NCBI GenBank assembly: GCA_029215795.1 | Contig: JARDYH010000002.1 | Span: forward strand, 298,003,973-298,067,972 | Origin: Anniella stebbinsi | Lineage: Eukaryota > Chordata > Lepidosauria > Squamata > Anniellidae | Length of the DNA: 64,000 bases | Reading direction: 5' to 3' | Shown: piece after piece, positions 59,722 to 64,000 of the stretch | How the letters are laid out: each line of letters opens with the position of its first letter | How positions within the stretch are numbered: the first letter of the stretch is position 1 | The notes under the pieces: model-generated | The model's input: the letters and a program-made list of their open reading frames with translations, nothing else | Told to the model about the DNA's origin: nothing | Databases searched by the model: none | Translations under genes and position numbers: made by a program

Positions 59722-60690
59722 TGATAGAATCATAGCATGGTAGAGTTGGAAGGGACCTATAAGGCCATCAAGTCCAACCCCCTGCTCAATGCAGGAATCC
59801 ACTTTAAAGCATCCCTGACAGATGGCTGTCTAGCTGCATCTTGAAGGCCTCTAGTGTGGGAGAGCCCACGACCTCCCTAGGTAATTGATTCCATTGTGGT
59901 ACTGCTCTAACAGTCAGGAAGTTTTTCCTGATGTCCAATTCGAATCTGGCTTTCTGTAACTTGAGCCCATTTTTCTGTGTCCTGCACTCTGGGATGATTG
60001 AGAAGATATCCTGGCCCTTCTCTGTGTAACAACCTTTCAAGTATTTGAAGAGTACTATCATGATTCCCTCAATCTTCTCTTCTCCAAGCTAAACATGCCC
60101 AGTTCTTCCAGTCTCTCCTCAGAGGGCTTTGTTTCCAGGCCCCTGATAATCCTCACTGCTCTCCTCTGAACACGTACCAGCTTGTCTGCATCCTTCTTGA
60201 AGTGTGGTGCCCAGAACTGGACACAATACTCAAGGTGAGGCCTAACCAGTGCCATATAGAGGGGAACCATTACCTCACATGACTGGGAAGCTATACTTCT
60301 ATTAATTCAGCCCAAAATAGCATTTTCTTTTTTCTTTTCTTTTTTTTGCAGCCACATCTCTGTTTGCTCATATTCAGCTTATGATCTACAACAATTCCAA
60401 GATCCTTCTCACCATCTTGTAATTGTGAATTTGGTTTCTTTTTCCTAGGTGTAGAATTTGGCATTTATTAAATTTCATTCTGTTGTTTTCAGTCCAGCGC
60501 TCCAGCCTATCAAGATCACTTTGAAGTTTGTTTCTGTCTTCCAGGGTATTAGCTATCCCACCCAATTTGGTGTCATCTGCAAATTCCCTGCACCTCCTCA
60601 TCCAAGTCATTAATAAAAATGTTGAAGAGCACTGAGCCCAGGACTGAGCCCTGTGGTACCCCACTCGTTACCTTCTCCCCAGTTTGACAA
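59722..60690 (-). mobile_element. CR1 LINE, 5'-truncated
   Basis: Minus strand. From the high end: [25 protein letters not shown], then after a frameshift [16 protein letters not shown] (catalytic FADD box), [56 protein letters not shown], then in another frame GLKLQKARFELDIRKNFLTV and TLEAFKMQLDSHLSG. The 3' UTR ends 'tccaactctaccatgctatg' and 'attctatc' on the reverse, the CR1 terminus. Several frameshifts make it inactive. Confidence 0.92.
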
Positions 60691-60996
60691 GGTTCCATTT
60701 TGGATATGTTCTTGGGGGCTACATTCTAGTAGAGCCAATGGAAAGGAGGTGGAGTCACAAATACATGCAGGCAGGACTAAAAAATCCAAACCCTCCAAAA
60801 TTCCAGTTACAAATTTATAGTAAAAAGGATGTCTATTCAGATGTAAGCATGAGAAGCATATATTCTCTCAAATAAGCAAGATAAGCCTCTACACGTTTAT
60901 TCAGAAGTAAGCAGGCCTGAATCATTCAGCAGCATTTTAAATAACATCCCAAATACCGAGCCACTGCATGTCTATTCAGAAGTAAGCATGGACCTA
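60691..60996. repeat. Degenerate 'tattcagaagtaagca' repeats
   Basis: 'gtctattcagatgtaagcat', 'gtttattcagaagtaagcag' and 'gtctattcagaagtaagcat' at about 60830-60990, and a decayed unit after the next element near 61595. They match the core of the 'tgcaatccta' family. Confidence 0.5.
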
Positions 60997-61564
60997 GAGC
61001 CTATCTACACACGAGTTTTTTGACGTTTTATAAGGGTTATGAAAACTCTTTGGGCCACATGACGCACTCCCTATAACGTTGTATATCTGAGGTTTTTTAA
61101 AACTCACTTCAGTTATATACAACCGTTTCACTTTTAATAAATCGTTTTAAGTAAAATAATGTGTCCTTCCTTACCGTTTGTAATTCCTGGGGGCAGTGCT
61201 TCCTTTACTGGTGCCCAAATGCTTAGCAGTTGATTGGTGGGGAAGAAAAAGGAAGTGGACCAGTGAACTACAACACCCACAATTCTTAGCCCTATACTCG
61301 CTAGGGAATGACAGAGGAACTAAGAAGGAAGTGTGTAACTGAACTACAACCCCCACAATGCCTTGCCCTAAATTCATGAAAAACGAAAGAGAAAGAGACA
61401 GGGCAGAACAGTGTGTGACCGCACACACTGCTTTAAAGATGGAAGACTGTTCTCCTGTAACGTGAGTACTCAGTAATGTGGCCTAAGACATTTTAGAACG
61501 CACCTATTTGGAACGTTTTAAAATACTTTTTTAAACGTTCCAAAGGACTGTGTGGATTCCCCCT
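60997..61564. mobile_element. Harbinger-like MITE
   Basis: Left GAGCCTATCTACACACGAG, right (reverse complement) AGGGGGAATCCACACAGTCC, flanked by CTA (60994-60996 and 61565-61567). Subterminal GACGTTTTA/TAAACGTTCC motifs and internal duplicated 'gaactacaacacccacaatt' and 'gaactacaacccccacaatg'. Tips resemble those of the GC-rich element at 5100-6224. No ORF. Confidence 0.6.
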
Positions 61565-61567
61565 CTA

Positions 61568-62429
61568 TCACAAAGAAGCAGGGCAAACCTCTACATGACT
61601 ACTCAGAAATATAGACTCAGAAGGAAGCAGGAATGCATTAATCAATAGCTTCTGTCCCTTCTACCCACAGGAGAAAGCTTTCCCCTATTAAACACTAGAA
61701 AGGGAACCGTTTTCAGTGGTAAGCAGGGGAAAGATCTTTTCTCTAATCAGCTGCTGATCAGAGATAAGAGCTTTTCCCTCTGTTGCATTCTTACGACTAT
61801 CAGTACACAACATCTTTATAAGTGTTTATAGTTTCTTCTTCAGCAACATATTAGATTACCTCTGAAAACAGTGTGAACAAATAAAAGGACAAAACATTTT
61901 TACAGTTTTACACATAAGGTTGGTATTAAATTTTTCAGTAAAAAAGGTACACATAGACATTCTATTCCTAAGAGTATAGTTAGTTCATATGTACAAGGGG
62001 GATCAGGGATCTAAGTATCAAAGAGATTGTTATAAATTATACTGTGAAAGAAGGAAACAACTTGTGCAGAAGAAATAAATTCTACAAAAGGGCATACTAA
62101 AAAGAATAGATTAAAAAAGTAGAAAGATAAGACAAAAATGGGAAATACTGGATAAATAAAAATGATTTTAAATGGGTTTTATTTACAGGATAGTTCTTTG
62201 ATAAAGTGCTTTGCTACACATAAAAGATGCATTTCACTTTATTTCAATACTCTCAAACACAAATACTGCTTAGGGGATTCAGCAACACTAGGTATCTCAG
62301 AAGGCATGGGTAAAACATGAGCCTACTTCTAGTTCCATTTAATTAGAATCAAGCCCCACAGGTATCAATGGATATATTCTTAGGATTTCAGCTAATAGGA
62401 GTAGCAGAAGGATGCAAATTATTATTATT
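61568..62429. other. AT-rich intronic sequence
   Basis: Nothing recognised beyond the repeat remnant near 61595. Confidence 0.3.
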
Positions 62430-63090
62430 GTCTCTTTTTCGCTCATGGCTGTTTTCCAGAAGGACATGATGGGCTTTGCCAAGTCATACTGTCTTTTATT
62501 GATTCAAGAATTTCTTGACAATTGAGCATGTTTTAAATATGACTGCTTTCTGGATTTTGGTGTGGATGTATTCTTGTAGGTCCAGTTTCTGGAGGTTTTC
62601 TGTATATATTTTTGATGTGATGCTGGTGACTGATGTGACTAATGGAATGATTGTAACCTTTTCCTGTTGCCATAGTTCTTTGACTTCCATGACCAGTAGT
62701 GTATATTTGTATCTCTTTTCTTCTTCCTTTTCAACAAAATTTTCATCATTCAGTATTGCTACGTCGATGAGGTATGTGTGTTTTTCTTTTTTGTCTATGA
62801 ACGTTATGTCTGGTTGGTTGCGAGGTATTGTCTTGTCTGTATGAATTCTTCTGTCCCAGTATATTTTATGATCTGCATTTTCCAAGATTGTTTCGGGTGA
62901 GTATGTATAGTATGGTGTAGGTTGTTTTATAAGGTTGAATTTGATGGCCAGTTGGTGAATTATTTTTGCAGCAGTATTGTGTCTGTCCGTATAGTCCATT
63001 CCTGCCAGAATTTTACATTTTCCTTATATGATCTATTGTTTCTTGGAATTGATGGCATTTTATGCATAGGACTGTTGTTACACTGTTATC
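62430..63090 (-). mobile_element. R2/R4-superfamily LINE 3' end: CCHC knuckle plus restriction-like endonuclease
   Basis: The minus frame 62999-62496 begins MDYTDRHNTAAKIIHQLAIK. Its residues 48-100 read WDRRIHTDKTIPRNQPDITF, then IDKKEKHTYLIDVAI and NDENFVEKEEEKRYKY, the restriction-like endonuclease of REL-type LINEs (R-x2-PD at 60-64, then D69, ID at 79, K95/K98). Upstream, one frame away at about 63020-63075, CIKCHQFQETIDHIRK is followed by KCKILAG: together C-x2-C-x8-H-x4-C, the zinc knuckle that precedes the endonuclease, broken by one frameshift. The ORF stops at 62496. The RT is missing, so this is a 5'-truncated copy. The R4/Dong branch is my best guess for a lizard genome. Confidence 0.8.
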
Positions 63091-63106
63091 TTTTATGATG
63101 TATTTA

Positions 63107-63108
63107 CA

Positions 63109-63145
<37 letters not shown>
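63107..63145. repeat. (TTA)n microsatellite
   Basis: About 12 ATT/TTA units at the 3' side of the next LINE. Confidence 0.9.
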
Positions 63146-64000
63146 TACAATATTTCTATACCACTCAATTAGCTAACACAGATTCCAAGGGGGTGAACAC
63201 AGGTATAAACAGTAAAAGAAAGAAGATTAAAAAGCAAATTAAAATTGTTCAATTTAAAAACAAAGGAACCAGAAAAACAGTGGCTAGTCAGCTGAGGAAG
63301 GCTTCTCAAAACAGTTGTTTTCAGGAGGTGCCGGAAACAGCCTAGTGCTGCTGCCTGACTGACCTCCAGGAGCAGGGAGTTCCACAGAGAAGGGGCCACT
63401 ACACTAAAGGCTCTTCTCCTGGGCCATAGGTCCATGTGGAACCACCAGGAGCATGCTCTCCGATGACCTCAGTGATCAGGCAGGTTGGTAAGGGAGAAGG
63501 CACTCTGCCAGGTATCCTGGTCCCAAGTTGTTTAGGGCTTTGTATACTAGTACCAAAACCTTAAACCTGGCCCAGTAGTCAATAGGTAGCTAGTGCAATT
63601 CCCTCAACAAAGGAGTTATATGCTGAAAAGAGGCAGCTCCTGACAACAGCCGAGCTGCTGTGTTCTGTACTAGCTCCAGCTTTCAGAGCAGTCTTGAGGG
63701 CAGCCCAACATACAGCACATTGCAGTAATCCAGTCTTGAGGTTACTAATGCCTGAATCACTGTGACTAAGCTATCCCTGTCCAGAAGAGGCCATAGCTTG
63801 CGAGCCAGCTGAAGCTGGTAAAAGGCAATCCAAGCTGCCACGGCCACTTCGGCCTCCAGCGACAATGATAGATCTAGGAGTACCCCCAAACTATGAACCT
63901 GATCTTTCAGAGGGAGTACCACCCCATCCAGAACAGGCAATAAGCCTATTTCCCAGACTCGGGAACCACTCACCCATAGGGCTTTTGTCTTGCTTGAATT
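63146..64000 (-). mobile_element. L2-type LINE copy, cut by the window edge
   Basis: Minus strand. High end: LLPVLDGVVLPLKDQVHSLG, VLLDLSLSLEAEVAVAA, ALVTSRLDYCNVLYVGLPS, then after frameshifts RRRAFSVVAPSLWNSLL and 'FRHLLKTTVLRSLPQ'. The 3' UTR reaches the (TTA)n run. A different subfamily from the 41.9-kb copy (its tail reads 'ttacaatatttctataccac'). Confidence 0.85.

Overview
The window looks like vertebrate nuclear DNA from a squamate reptile (lizard or snake). It is AT-rich, has no bacterial-type gene layout, and is packed with repeats typical of squamate genomes: tRNA-derived SINEs of the Sauria type, CR1 and L2 LINEs, an L1 relic, an R2/R4-like LINE end with a restriction-like endonuclease domain, a Penelope-like element and several hAT-type DNA transposons. 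The species cannot be named from this sequence.

The only host coding sequence I can support is one 53-nt exon on the minus strand (23507-23559) with strong splice sites. It encodes CDSENRYLGNPLRGTCY, which I recognise from the attractin family and assign most probably to ATRNL1 (attractin-like 1). If so, everything else here is intron of that gene. No promoter, RNA gene or complete protein-coding gene was found.

Layout. 0-6.4 kb: an L2 LINE split by a 3.3-kb foldback hAT-like element with 8-bp target duplications, then an older LINE relic split by a 1.1-kb GC-rich, CpG-rich element with short inverted ends. 7-20 kb: a hAT MITE, L2 tails, a CR1 tail, dispersed repeats and AT-rich intron. 19.9-23.5 kb: an L1 relic and a CR1/L3 relic, then the exon. 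23.6-31 kb: SINEs, a Penelope-like element in a head-to-head (twin-priming-like) arrangement, L2 relics and an inverted-repeat MITE. 31.9-36.0 kb: a composite hAT-type element bounded by a perfect 8-bp duplication and holding two kinds of long palindrome, each in two tandem copies. 36-47 kb: L2 copies (a young one at 41.9-42.9 kb, an old one at 43.3-45.3 kb), SINEs and MITEs. 47-59 kb: mostly plain intron, with a hAT MITE at 52.05 kb and an LTR-like stretch. 59-64 kb: SINE, CR1, a Harbinger-like MITE, the restriction-like-endonuclease LINE end and another L2 copy running off the edge.

The window contains its own evidence for nested insertion history: the young L2 copy at 41.9 kb gives the uninterrupted version of the site hit by the foldback element, and the LINE relic reads across both sides of the GC-rich element once that element is removed. 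The most unusual structures are the 3.3-kb foldback element, the GC-rich element, the composite palindromic element and the inverted Penelope-like copy. All comparisons were made by eye; family names rest on motifs, not on searches.
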